Positions 47,562 to 57,642 of a stretch of DNA of 64,000 nt are shown piece by piece (within the stretch, counting starts at the first letter, position 1; each line of letters opens with the position of its first letter). A program made the position numbers and the translations under genes. The notes under the pieces were generated by a model. That model searched no databases. It was not told where the DNA came from and saw only the letters and a program-made list of their open reading frames with translations. The stretch lies in NCBI RefSeq assembly GCF_030272615.1, contig NC_081408.1:310038383-310102382 (forward strand), written 5' to 3'. This DNA comes from Cryptomeria japonica (Eukaryota; Streptophyta; Pinopsida; Cupressales; Cupressaceae).

Positions 47562-48043
47562 GATTCATTATCTCTAGACATAAAAGTGGCGGACATGAAA
47601 ATGATGAAGCATCAACATGGAGGGAATGAGTTGTGATGAAGAGTCGTATATGAAAAAAATTATTTCACGAAAGGATTAGTGGGAAAAGACTTGTAATTAA
47701 TGAATTGTCAGAATTAAGTCTTTTCAGAATAATTTGGCATGGATAAGCATGCAGTTATGATTATATCAAATCATGTGACCGATTTTTAAGCCTGTTCTCG
47801 AGATTTGCTTTATTTAAAAAAAAACCAAATACTTGCCTTCTTCATTTGCCTAATTTGGTAAGTAAGAGATTTACACTGGCGATATTTTTGTTCTTGTCTC
47901 TTTGGATTCTGAGCTCTGCATGAAGGGTGAGTTCAAAATATTCTTCTCATACCAATGATTTCTTAAATTGGAAGATTTGCTTTGTTGTTCAATTGGTTCA
48001 GTTCGTCTCCCTTGTTGTGTTTTCTTTTTGTTGGTAATTCAAA
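47562..48043. other. AT-rich spacer upstream of the decayed ORF
   Basis: No gene, LTR end or primer site could be identified here, although the position before an element ORF would suit an LTR and leader. The sequence is T-rich in its second half. Confidence 0.4.
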
Positions 48044-50747
48044 ATGAGACCTAAAATGCCCAAGATAGACCAAAAGTCTTGGTTAGTTTGTACCTTGCTA
48101 GAGTTAGGGGACACTTTTCTACTATCAGTAGACCTAGAAGAATTCCATGAAAGGGCATGAAATCCCACTAGCTCTCCCTTAATGCAGAGGATTCTGGATA
48201 GTGGATTAGTGGAAGCGGCAACTTTCTCTCCAACGGTGTCATGTCCTGAGCTAGTTCTAAAATTCATGAATAGATATGACCCTATTGAGAGATGTGCAAG
48301 AAGCGCAGATGGTGAGGTTCTACTTAGGGTTAGTCGGGAGGTTGTTACTGTCATTATGAAAATACTTGAGAAGGAGAAATATGAGGATTGGATGGTGTGT
48401 AAGTCACAAGGGCTTTTCTCAGAAAAGAAATCATTCTACAGGAATGTTATTGCAAGGATCTGGCTGTTAAAGTTTCAAAGAGGAGGTTCTCAACTACCAA
48501 GTCCATTGACCTAGTAACATCTAATCAAAAAAGTTAGGGACATAGTCATTTTGTTACATAGAGTGAGGGGGAACAAAATTGCCTTTTATTGGGAAGATTG
48601 GATGCATTTCTTCATACATGTTATTTTTTGTGAGAAAAGATATATTGACTGGGTGGAATTAATTGCAGATAGGTTGCATGAAGGTTTGAGTTGCTTCGGT
48701 AACAAAAAACTATATATGTCATCATATCTTCTATATTACTTGGCATGCATTAAACTATGGCCTGGTTTGTACCATGAAGCATTGGTGGATAATATGAGAA
48801 TATTTGAATATCATCTACATCTTCAACAACAAAGGTCCTATGAAAATTATCATAAACTGCATGACATATTCCTAGGCAGGATAGTGTATGAACTGAAGGG
48901 AAACATTCATTAAAGATTGTCAGATGAAGCTATGCAATTGATTGGTACTTGGTAGCTTCTTCATATAGTTTCCCAAGTTTACTTACCTAAGGGTAGCGGT
49001 TTTTGAACGAGAACTATACAAGCTGCCTAGATATGCATTTGACAGATAGATTTTAATGGAGATATGTGGGCATTTGGCCTATATTGATACAAAGTACAAA
49101 GCTAGACATCAATCAGGTGTCTCATTTTCAATTGAATTAAGTTATTTTATTTGTATTAGTGTCTCTGATGCCCTAAACTTGGAACTTGAATTTAAGAAAT
49201 TGTATTTTTCATTATATGGTCCACGAGCAAATTTTGATGCTAAAGGGTTTGCCACTGCCCATCTGACATTGAGAAAATATTCTATCCATGTGCCTGATAT
49301 TGAGGATTTTTGGTCTGATTGTAGTGATAAGTTTGAAGTTAGGAAGAGGACACACCAAAGGTTCACCCTACAGCAGGTCATGGCCTTTTAGTTGAAAATG
49401 AACATTGCTAATGTTAATGATGATGAGATTGAATTGATGGATCCTTGATTTGTGGATGATAGGAAGAAGGGAGTCATTCTAGAAGTGGACTAGGAAAAAG
49501 ATGAGGAAGACCAGATCCAAACAAGGGCATTCCCAATTATCAGAATAACGAAGAGATGGCTAAGAGAGTGAAGAATGGGAAAGGGCTCTAAGAAAGGGTC
49601 AACCTCATCCTCTGAAGTCCCATTGGCTAACTCTTGTATTACATCCTGTATTGTTGGATCATCCAGAACATAGACTAAAGTTGGTCAGAGTGCTAGGCTG
49701 GTGGAAATCAAAAGAGAACCAACTTCTACCAAGATTACTAGAGCCAAAACCAAAAGTGGAGCTAAGAAATCTCTTGTGTATTCGATGGTAGTTGATTTAG
49801 AAGCCTCTGTTGATATGGAAGATCCTTCAACTCATCTAGACTTGGACCTGTGCTAAATGTTGATGATATAAATGACACTCAGCAGGTTGATATTTTGGAA
49901 AATACTATACTACATTGGTAGTTAGGAATGAAAAAGAAACTCTAGTCATCTCTGATGAAACTTATGTGTGCACTAGGCCTCTTTCGTTATAAAATACCCT
50001 TAATAGCAAGAAAAGGAATGTAGTTTTAGTTTCGATCCCTTTGGAAGATATGCTGAGAAAATGCTTGGGGAAGACTCCCAAAGTGAGGAAATTGAAAACC
50101 ATTTCAAGAATTGAATTTGATATCGATAGTGGGAATTGGACTATAGAGATTGCACATCCATTGATATATGAGAAAATAGAGGACCCTATAGTCCTAGATT
50201 TTACTATTGAAAAGGTGAATATTTGTACTACTTGCCGAGCCATGGATATTCTTCATCTTGAAGCTTCCATGAAAAAGATCATAACTTTCACTGAGAAGGA
50301 TGAAAAAGATTAAAAAGAACTGAAAGAAACCTTGAGACAAATGGAAGAATATATTGATGCAATGCATGGGCCAGATCCCCAACCACTATCTTTGGAACCA
50401 ACACTCTTTGATCCTAAATCTCTTAGCAATTAGAAGCTACTCGCGGAAGTACAAAGGAATAAAAGGGTACATGGGGTGTTCCTTGAATGGCTAGATACGG
50501 TCAGGAAAGAGGAAAAAGAATACATTGGGCATTTGAGGAAGGTGTATGTTGACGCTGCTAAAGTTATCCGATAATTGGGAAAGGAAAACATAGTTTGGAA
50601 GAACAAAGAATCCAAATGGGCCTGAACAATAGCTCACATGGAAGAAGTTCAAAAGCATGGCGTAATGAAGTTCTTTGTAGAAAATCCTTTACAATGATTT
50701 GATGACAATGTTCTGTACATTTGCAAAAGTAACATTGAATGGAGAAA
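48044..50747 (+). pseudogene. Decayed retroelement accessory ORF (about 900 codons)
   Basis: An ATG at 48044 opens a frame that continues in register, through a TGA and a TAG-TAA pair, to about 48913. It resumes after a frame change at 49056-49391 and again at 50041-50700, with further stops. Protein-like segments include LDSGLVEAATFSPTV, a YDPIERCARSADGEVLL stretch and a hydrophobic block around MSSYLLYYLAC; the C-terminal part is charged and probably helical. I know no function. The layout resembles extra ORFs of plant LTR elements that lack pol homology, an impression from memory. No zinc knuckle or polymerase motif is present. The frame is cut at about 50747 by the LTR of the minus-strand element. 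Confidence 0.5.
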
Positions 50748-51694
50748 TTATTGGAATCCAATAACACTAAGGGGGGGGGGGTGGTGAATCAATGTTATAC
50801 CAGATTGATCAATTTTAGCATTATTAAAACATGCATACACCAACCGGTAATACTAGTACATATAGAAATGAAAGAAGTAAAGCAACTAATAAGCCAATCA
50901 CATAAATGAGAACCATAACACACATAATTATACGTGGAAAACCTCAAAGAGGAAAAACCATGGTGGTATTTGTGACCTAAAATATCAATCCACTGGCCAT
51001 ATAAAGAGATATTACAAAATATAAGGGGCCTGCACTTGCGGGAAGGCTTATAGCCTAGAGCACACTGCTTAGTCAAAAAAGGAGCCTCACTAACTACATA
51101 AAAAACCATACTACAATCCAGAGAAGTGATGAACTCATAAGATAACATCTTCTATTGCAGAATACAGTTCCGGTTTAAGTTTTATCTATTCTGGTGTGAA
51201 ACCCTAAACCCTTTACCAAAATAACCCTTACATAAACATCCTCACATACATAATCTCTGTGATATATTTCACATTGTATTACATTCACATATCCATAATC
51301 TCCTATTTCATGTCTATATCAAAAAGATCTAATCCAAACTAACCTATATACCCTATATAGTTTATCATGCCTTATGTCAGTTTACAAAGATATATACAAT
51401 ATCAAGTTACATGTCGGCTAGATAACATAAATACATGAATATCAAAATCAATTGCCGATGTTGGATCCAAGAGATGTTGGCCTCCAATACTGATAACCAT
51501 ATTCTAAAACATATCGGCCTACATTGCTAGTAACCAAAGAAATCCTTTTGTCCTACTGATGCCGGTGCCGGTGTAGTATCTATGAAGTGCCTACCAGTAC
51601 ACAACTGAACCAAAACATGAAGCCGAAACACAATACCATGTTGCCATCAATGAAAACATAGTGAAACCAGCGAATTGAGTGTCAATTGCCAACA
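50748..51694 (-). repeat. 3' LTR of the minus-strand Copia-type element
   Basis: On the minus strand it starts TGTTGGCAATTGACAC (51694) directly after the polypurine tract. It ends near 50748, after a C-tract (10 G on the plus strand at 50771-50780) and TTGGATTCCAATA. The plus-strand neighbour's 5' LTR ends likewise with a C-tract followed by TTGGGAATCCTAACA. The exact last base is uncertain by a few positions. Confidence 0.75.
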
Positions 51695-51709
51695 ATATCC
51701 CCCTTTGGC
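51695..51709 (-). promoter_or_regulatory. 3' polypurine tract (minus-strand element)
   Basis: The minus strand reads GCCAAAGGGGGATAT immediately before the LTR start. The neighbour has AAAGGGGGAGAT at the same place (59798-59809). Confidence 0.8.
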
Positions 51710-51881
51710 ATTGATGGCAACACTCATGTGAAAAATGGTCAAGGTTTAATCTGTCGGTTTCATCCTGCTTGCTCCCCCTAAGTTGAATATTCATTAATGC
51801 AAAATACTCCACATATCCCTATCTATAACTCCCATATCTCCCCCTAATATATACAACTCCTATTATTTTACACATCTATAT

Positions 51882-51900
51882 CACTCCCCCTTTGACATCA
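51882..51900 (-). promoter_or_regulatory. Second polypurine tract-like motif
   Basis: The minus strand reads TGATGTCAAAGGGGGAGTG about 190 bp upstream of the 3' polypurine tract. The plus-strand neighbour has GATGTCAAAGGGGGAGTAG at the equivalent place (59649-59664). This could be an extra plus-strand priming site, or simply a conserved G-rich segment. Confidence 0.5.
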
Positions 51901-51971
51901 ATCCCATACAAAATTCTAAAAAGAATGTCAAAGATTCAAAAAGTTGTACAATGAATATCCCAAAAAATATC

Positions 51972-53918
51972 TTACCCGAGCTTAACAAATTTCAAAATTT
52001 CTGGATAAGCCTTCTCCAATAGTTCAAGATAGGTGTCCCAACCACTTTTGAATGTGTCAAAAATGGATACAAGACCACTTAGTATATGTGCAAATGACTC
52101 TTTCTCATTTACCTCTGCCGGTGTGGGATTTCCCATCATATCCACACACTCTTTCTTATGTACACTGAGTGAATCCAACTAGGGACTCACCAAGACTCTT
52201 AGAATTTTGGTTCTTCTTATAATTTTGTCTCTTTCCTTCTCAAGAATAGAAATTTGGTTTTCCAGAATCAAAATTTGACCATCAATGGATGTAGTCAATG
52301 AAGTTAATCCATCAAAAGAATTAGCTATATTTGCAATTTTCTCCTAAAGTTATTTTATCTTTTTATCCACATTAGCTGTAAGTATATCAGTGTTGCAACA
52401 TACCCTATAAATATTTTTACATTTCTTTAAATAATTTTCTATTAGTTTTAGCTTCTCATCAATATCTTTCTTCTCAGATTCAATTACCTGATCAAATGCA
52501 ACTCTCTTAGGCTGAGTGAACCTATCTAGTGCTTGTTGGTTTGAAATCAGTTGTAAGGATTGAAAATCCTTTGAAATATGCTCAATAATAATCTTAAGCT
52601 TTTTGGATGGGCTTGCTTCATTGTGAATCTTGCACTCTGAGACTAGTCTATGTAACACAGTGATTGATTAATCAATAATCCCTTTATTTGTAGATCCCTC
52701 CTTCATTTGTTTTTGTGTTGCCATCATCATGAGTTTAGTAGGACACATCTCTGTTATGTTTTTATTTTCAACCTATGAGGTGTCAATTGACAACAATGAT
52801 GGACCAACTATTGGTTCTTTGCCGGTTTCCCCTTTCTTCTCCTCTATTGATTTACCCTTTATGACTTCCTCACTTGCACCGGTGGCTTCGCCACTTGGTG
52901 CAGTCTGTGTAATTGTTGGTTCCTCTATAGGAACTATATCCTCAACCTGTTCATTTATATCCAGAGGACTGTTATCCTTAATATTAGTATCTTATACAAC
53001 ATTAACTTGCTCACTCTCGATATTAACCAGTATCTCAATATTTGTCTATACATCTGTATCAACCGGGAGCTTGATTTCCACTATCTTTATGTTTTTTAAA
53101 ACTGAGGGTGAAGTACACATAATCCCTTTTCCTTTTCCATCAACCGAGGTGTCTACTATTTCTGTCTTTGATTCTGGTGAAGTAAATAATCCTCTGTTCT
53201 CTCCAAAGAATTTAACCCATGCTTTTTGAGTTACCCTTCCTAGAATCAGACTAGTTATTCTATGTTTTTTATTAAAGAGTTTTCTATCTGCCACCTCAAG
53301 TGTCCTTTCCATTTTTTTTGGAGCAGTACTGACACAAACAGATAATAACTCTTGAATATTAATATGTTTGTCTTCTTGCATAGCTGATAGTCTTCTAGCA
53401 TCTAACATATTATACAATTTAGCCGATATTTGATTTTCAATTTCTATTAAGACTTTCTTATAAATATCCAAATATAATAAGACTGCTTCCTCTACCTATC
53501 TTTGTTCATCATCTTCTAATTTTTCATAATAAAACTATACATTCTTTAACATGCCATCCTTAGTGATTTCATCTACTAACTCTGCACAAGTTTCAGGTGG
53601 AATGATATTCATATTACCAGATTGAATTGTTGTATCAGTGTCATTCTTCTTCTTCCTCTTTGCAGTACCAGATGCAGCTTAAGGTGTTGCCTCTGGTGCT
53701 TCTGTGCCGTTATTTTGAGTGTAACCTTTCTAATCAATTTATTTTTAGTTTCAACCTTTTTTTCCTTTGTTTTCTTTATTATAACCCTCTTGAATGCCAA
53801 TGGTGTGTCATCCTCAGATTCAGACTCTGCAGTAATAGGTTCAATGTGTACTCCTCGATTCTTCCTCTTCTCGCCTTTCTTCGAGATGGAATCAATTAAT
53901 TCTTTGATGTCCTATGAG
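51972..53918 (-). pseudogene. Accessory ORF remnant, C-terminal part (minus strand)
   Basis: Read on the minus strand, several frame-linked segments (53800-53609, 53471-53046, 52658-52350, 52178-51972) make up the C-terminal part of a long protein interrupted by stops and frame changes. It aligns by eye with the plus-strand ORF at 57400-59460: LDIYKKVLIEIENQI against LDIYKKFLMEIVDEI, and DILTANVDKKI against NVLTTNIDKEI followed by a long charged coiled-coil-like stretch. There is no catalytic or membrane motif. The function is unknown. The N-terminal portion is absent because the plus-strand element begins at 53919. Confidence 0.6.
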
Positions 53919-54726
53919 TGTTGGAAAGTACACACTCCAATGATAAATTGTAGGTGATTGAAGGTATTGTCATTGATGGCAACCTTACAATCATGTGATA
54001 CCGGCAGGCAGACATAGGCACCGGCACCAACAGACTCTACACTAACATATAGATCACCGACACCAAAAAGAAAGATTACCGACACCTTGGCTAACAAGAA
54101 TTTTGTATAAATATCTTTTGTAATTAATTGTAAAATATTTTGTAAGCCAACTTGGTGGATTGTAATATGACTCAATTATGTATGAGATCATTGTAGATCA
54201 TTTAGGTGATATATAGATAGAGAGATGGAAGGATAAATGTAGACCGAATATGTGAATTGTAAGGTAGATATTGGATAAGGGTTTATGTATATAGTAGAGC
54301 TTAAACCGGTACTAAATCTAGCATAGTAGATGCTGATCTAAAGTAGTACAAGAAATTGGATTAGTATAATCCATTTTGTAAGTCAGTGTGACTTCTTTGT
54401 AATTGAGCAGTGAGCTCTAGGCACTTGGCCTTCTTGCATGTGTAGGCCCCTATTGTAAGTAGTAATATTCTCTTATTGGCCAGTAAGTGAATATTGTGGG
54501 TCACAAATCCCACAGAGGTTTTTCCCACACTAGGTTTCCTTGTTAAAATATTGTGTTATGGTGTGTGTCTTATGTTTTGGTTGCTATTCTTATTTACTGC
54601 ATTATTTTTTATTTACCGGTACATAGTTTTGATATACTTTTCATGTTATAAGTTAAGAAAATTATTACACTGGTTAGATACTAATTCACCCCCCCCCCCC
54701 TCTCGGTATCTTTGGGAATCCTAACA
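53919..54726 (+). repeat. 5' LTR (808 bp)
   Basis: It starts TGTTGGAAAGTACACACTCC and ends TTGGGAATCCTAACA just before the primer site. It aligns with 59810-60476 up to the point where that copy is broken. A run of about 12 C lies about 35 bp from the end. A TATA box is present near 54116. Confidence 0.9.
54116..54123 (+). promoter_or_regulatory. TATA box of the 5' LTR
   Basis: TATAAATA lies 198 bp into the LTR. The same TATAAATA is kept at 59997-60004 in the 3' LTR, in matching context (TTTTGTATAAATAT). This is the best candidate for the element promoter. Confidence 0.55.
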
Positions 54727-54728
54727 AT

Positions 54729-54740
54729 TGGTATCAGAGC
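54729..54740 (+). promoter_or_regulatory. Primer binding site (tRNA-Met type)
   Basis: TGGTATCAGAGC lies two bases downstream of the 5' LTR end and confirms plus orientation. The gag ATG follows only 57 bases later, an unusually short leader. Confidence 0.95.
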
Positions 54741-54797
54741 TTGGTCCTCTATTTTCAAAAGCCTAATATCTTGAGGAAGATCTTGACACCGGTAGAG

Positions 54798-55910
54798 ATG
54801 GAAAATTTGAGAAAGCAATTGGAAACAACTCTTTCACTCTATGATGCAGAAAAAGTAAAGAATATCAAACTTGAGGATGATCTGAAGGCTGCACAGGATA
54901 TTATTCGAGGACTTCAAGAAAATTTCACTATAGCAAGGAATAAAAGAAGAGAACTTTGTGAAAAGATGTAAAATGATGAAGATGAAAAAGAAACTCTTAA
55001 TGATCTGGTAAACAAACTGAGACAAGAGAATAGTACAATGGAGAATGAGATGCAAGATATGACTATGAGATTTTGTAAAGAAATTGAAGATAGAAAGAAG
55101 AATGAAGATTATTTGGTTAGAAGACTAAATGATGCTAGAAATGAAAACACAAGACCCAGTCATGAAACTGATATGTTGAAGACAGATTTGATGCATACAC
55201 AAAATGATAGAACCAAACTCGTGAGAAAAAAAGGAATCTTGGAGAATGAATTGACTGCTACAAATCAATACAAGGAGAAATTCAAAAAAAGTTCAGAAGA
55301 ACTTGTTGACATGCTAAAGAATTAGAAACCTAATGGTGATAGAAATGGCCTTGGCTTTGAAGTTGGTGAATGCTCTGGTATTGCAAACAATCATGATCAT
55401 AGTAAACCGGTAAGACAACCTAATGCTTACAAATTAAATGGGAAATGCTTTAACTATAGCAAGTATGGTCATAGAGAAAATCAGTGTGGATCTAGAAATT
55501 ATTATAACACTAATACACCCATTGGTCAATGTTCTAAATGCAACAAAACTAGTCATAATTCAGAAAACTGCATAATGAATGTAAGATGTTATGTTTGTGG
55601 AAGATTTGGACATCTATCTAATCAATGCAAAAAAAAAACTGGCATAGGATATGGGAAAGCTATTCAGAAAAACAATGTGATTTGTTATGCTTGTAACAAA
55701 ATTGTACATATTGAAAAATTTTGTAAAAGCAAGAATCCACTGGCAAATAACAAAGGACCTAGTTTGAAAGGTAAAGAAAAAGTTGAAGAGGTAAAGCAAG
55801 AATTCTTAAAATAATGGATTAGAAAGTTAGATCAGAATGTTGATGGGAATACTCCTCCACTAGTAGAACAAAGTATCACTCCACCGGCAAGAGACTCTTC
55901 ATCTAACTAA
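54798..55910 (+). pseudogene. gag: gag-like pseudogene: coiled coil and four zinc knuckles
   Basis: One frame of 370 codons plus its final stop runs from ATG 54798 to TAA 55908-55910. In-frame stops are at 54969 (TAA), 55323 (TAG) and 55812 (TAA), with no frameshift. Residues 1-175 are charged with leucine spacing typical of coiled coils. CCHC knuckles follow at about residues 217, 245, 264 and 296 (for example CYVCGRFGHLSNQC and CYACNKIVHIEKFC). The last three are intact C-x2-C-x4-H-x4-C; the first has Tyr in place of the second Cys (TAT at 55455), consistent with one G-to-A change. Gag proteins package RNA with such knuckles. A capsid-like domain normally precedes them in Copia gag; I see none, and the start sits close to the primer site, suggesting a 5' deletion. 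Confidence 0.75.
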
Positions 55911-56217
55911 AGGAAAATCCTTTGGGGGTTTAGCAACAAACTAAAAAAACCATGCTAACATACCCTCGATTGATGGTGAGAAGTTAAAATTACTTCTGTA
56001 CTGGTAGATGAGTTAAGTTGTGACTTAATTGGTAAGCATTAAATGTGGTAGTTGGAGAAAATAACATTATAAAGCAAGTGTTTTGGCTCCTTTTTCATTC
56101 ACTAAGCATTCAAATCTTCAAGAGCGCAAAAATTCCCAAGCAAAGGCATCCTTAGTGAAGAAGTGAAGCGGTTCATCCAAGCACTCATCCTAAAGGCAGA
56201 TTGAGGTATTTATAACT
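55911..56217 (+). other. Short non-coding gap where pol would be expected
   Basis: These 307 bases have several stops in all forward frames and no protease, integrase or polymerase motif. In an autonomous relative, pol should occupy several kilobases here. The end serves as the leader of the accessory ORF at 56218. Confidence 0.6.
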
Positions 56218-57642
56218 ATGGCTTCCTCATCCACTCCTAAATTTATTGTAAACCCTACTATGATTGAAGTAATCAAGCACCCTAAACCCGTATTCAAGCT
56301 TGTTCCCAAAAAAGCAAAAAAAGATGATACCCTAGGTGCATTTTCTCAAATTCCTAAGGGAGTTGTATATGTTGAAGACCCTAGGATATACATACATTGT
56401 CATATAGAGGAATTAGGAGATGATAAAATCAAGAACATGTATCAAACTGTGATTTTTGGTGAATCTAGAAATATCAAACCGGAACATAAGATAGTGGAAA
56501 CCCTAGGTTTTACTGAAATCCTTAGTTTCCCAGATTTTCCCAAGGATATTATAAGGATTGTGCTAAGCAGAGTGCATGGTGAATTCTTTTGGTTGGATTC
56601 AATCCATAAGATCACCAAAGAAGTTGTAAAGGCAGTAACAGGGTTACCTTCCACCAGTAGCAGGCCTGACAGAACTAAAAAGGTCTCCAATGACACAGTA
56701 ATAGACCTAACCAGCGCAACATTTGACAAAAGGTCTCTAAGGGTAAATGATGTGAAGGATATCAATGTCAGATTTGTCAGTATGATTTTAGGGTACAAGG
56801 CTACACATGCAAATAGGTTAAACTTAGCATCAAGCCTATGTATTAAAAGTGCATATGATATGGTTAACAACAATGCTAGAATAGATGTGTGTGAATGGCT
56901 CAAAGATGAATTAATAGACAATCTAAAGAAGATACAGGGAGATAAGAAAGGAACCTTTAGATTTGGAAATTTACTTGTATGTTTAATGTTGTATATTTCT
57001 AAGCAAGTACCCGGTATTGGTAGGAGAGATTTTGGCTTTGACATACCAGTAGGAAAGCAACTTTTGGATACACTAAACAACATGGGAGATAATAGGGAGA
57101 AAAACATAAATGAACATTTTCAGACACTAAAAGCTCTAATGAAGACTAGAACAAGACTGTCACAGGCAATTGTGAATAAATATCGAAAGGAAATATGTTT
57201 TGTAATTAAGAAAGATGAAATCTGGATGGAGGTAGTTGTCCCTAGGACTATCTGGGTAACTAAAATTGGCTATGAAATAGATGATAACATCATAGAAACT
57301 TATGCAAAAGCCCTCTTTGAAGCACCAAAGGAATCCACTAAGAAAGTCTTTGGAAATGCAGAAACAATTGAAAGTGGAATTCATTCAAGGAAAAGGGCTA
57401 AGAAAGTTGAACAAATTGTGAAGAAGGAAACCCGACAGGCAAAGGCAATTAAGGAAGACATTTTGAAACAAACTGGTATCAAGGAAAGTGAGTTGGAAGG
57501 ACTTCAACCAGAATCTCATCTTTCACCAGCTGGAACTTCTTCTAAGAGTGATATATCGATAGTATTCGAAAGGGTGGAAAGGAAAAGAAAACCCTCAATG
57601 GTACCCTCACCCACACCCAGGAGAACCAGACAAAAGCAATAG
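56218..57642 (+). CDS. Accessory retroelement ORF, N-terminal 474 codons still open
   Basis: This is the longest open frame in the window. It starts at an ATG followed by a Ser-rich MASSSTPKF and ends at a TAG (57640) beyond which the same reading continues, so it is the surviving N-terminal part of a longer protein. Around residues 118-145 it has HGEFFWLD...ITKEVVKAVTGLP. A similar H-G-x3-W-L ... (I/V)-T-G-L-P signature occurs, as I recall, in uncharacterised ORFs of plant retroelements. Lys/Arg-rich clusters near residues 390-410 (SRKRAKKVE) and at the end (ERKRKPS, PRRTRQKQ) could be nuclear localisation or nucleic-acid-binding segments. There is no signal peptide, membrane segment or catalytic motif. 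Being open may be chance survival. Function unknown. Confidence 0.65.
   Translation: MASSSTPKFIVNPTMIEVIKHPKPVFKLVPKKAKKDDTLGAFSQIPKGVVYVEDPRIYIHCHIEELGDDKIKNMYQTVIFGESRNIKPEHKIVETLGFTEILSFPDFPKDIIRIVLSRVHGEFFWLDSIHKITKEVVKAVTGLPSTSSRPDRTKKVSNDTVIDLTSATFDKRSLRVNDVKDINVRFVSMILGYKATHANRLNLASSLCIKSAYDMVNNNARIDVCEWLKDELIDNLKKIQGDKKGTFRFGNLLVCLMLYISKQVPGIGRRDFGFDIPVGKQLLDTLNNMGDNREKNINEHFQTLKALMKTRTRLSQAIVNKYRKEICFVIKKDEIWMEVVVPRTIWVTKIGYEIDDNIIETYAKALFEAPKESTKKVFGNAETIESGIHSRKRAKKVEQIVKKETRQAKAIKEDILKQTGIKESELEGLQPESHLSPAGTSSKSDISIVFERVERKRKPSMVPSPTPRRTRQKQ

Larger units (their letters stand above)
50748..53918 (-). mobile_element. Truncated Copia-type element, minus strand
   Basis: On the minus strand this is the 3' half of an element: part of an accessory ORF (53918 down to 51972), a short non-coding tail, a polypurine tract (51695-51709) and a 0.95-kb LTR (51694-50748). 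It begins abruptly at 53918, where the plus-strand element starts, so its 5' half was separated by that insertion. It resembles the plus-strand neighbour in LTR start (TGTTGGCA), in tail wording (GTGTTGCCATCAATGCC) and in ORF sequence. It interrupts the pseudogene to its left. Confidence 0.8.

Noticed and set aside
52729-53229. 166-codon plus-strand open frame
   Set aside because: It is the reverse of the accessory-ORF remnant on the minus strand, whose sequence matches the plus-strand relative at 57.6-59.5 kb; the Ser/Thr-rich plus reading is a shadow.
56442-57107. 221-codon minus-strand open frame
   Set aside because: It lies opposite the 474-codon ORF; its Ser/Leu-rich reading is a shadow of the Lys/Asp-rich forward protein.
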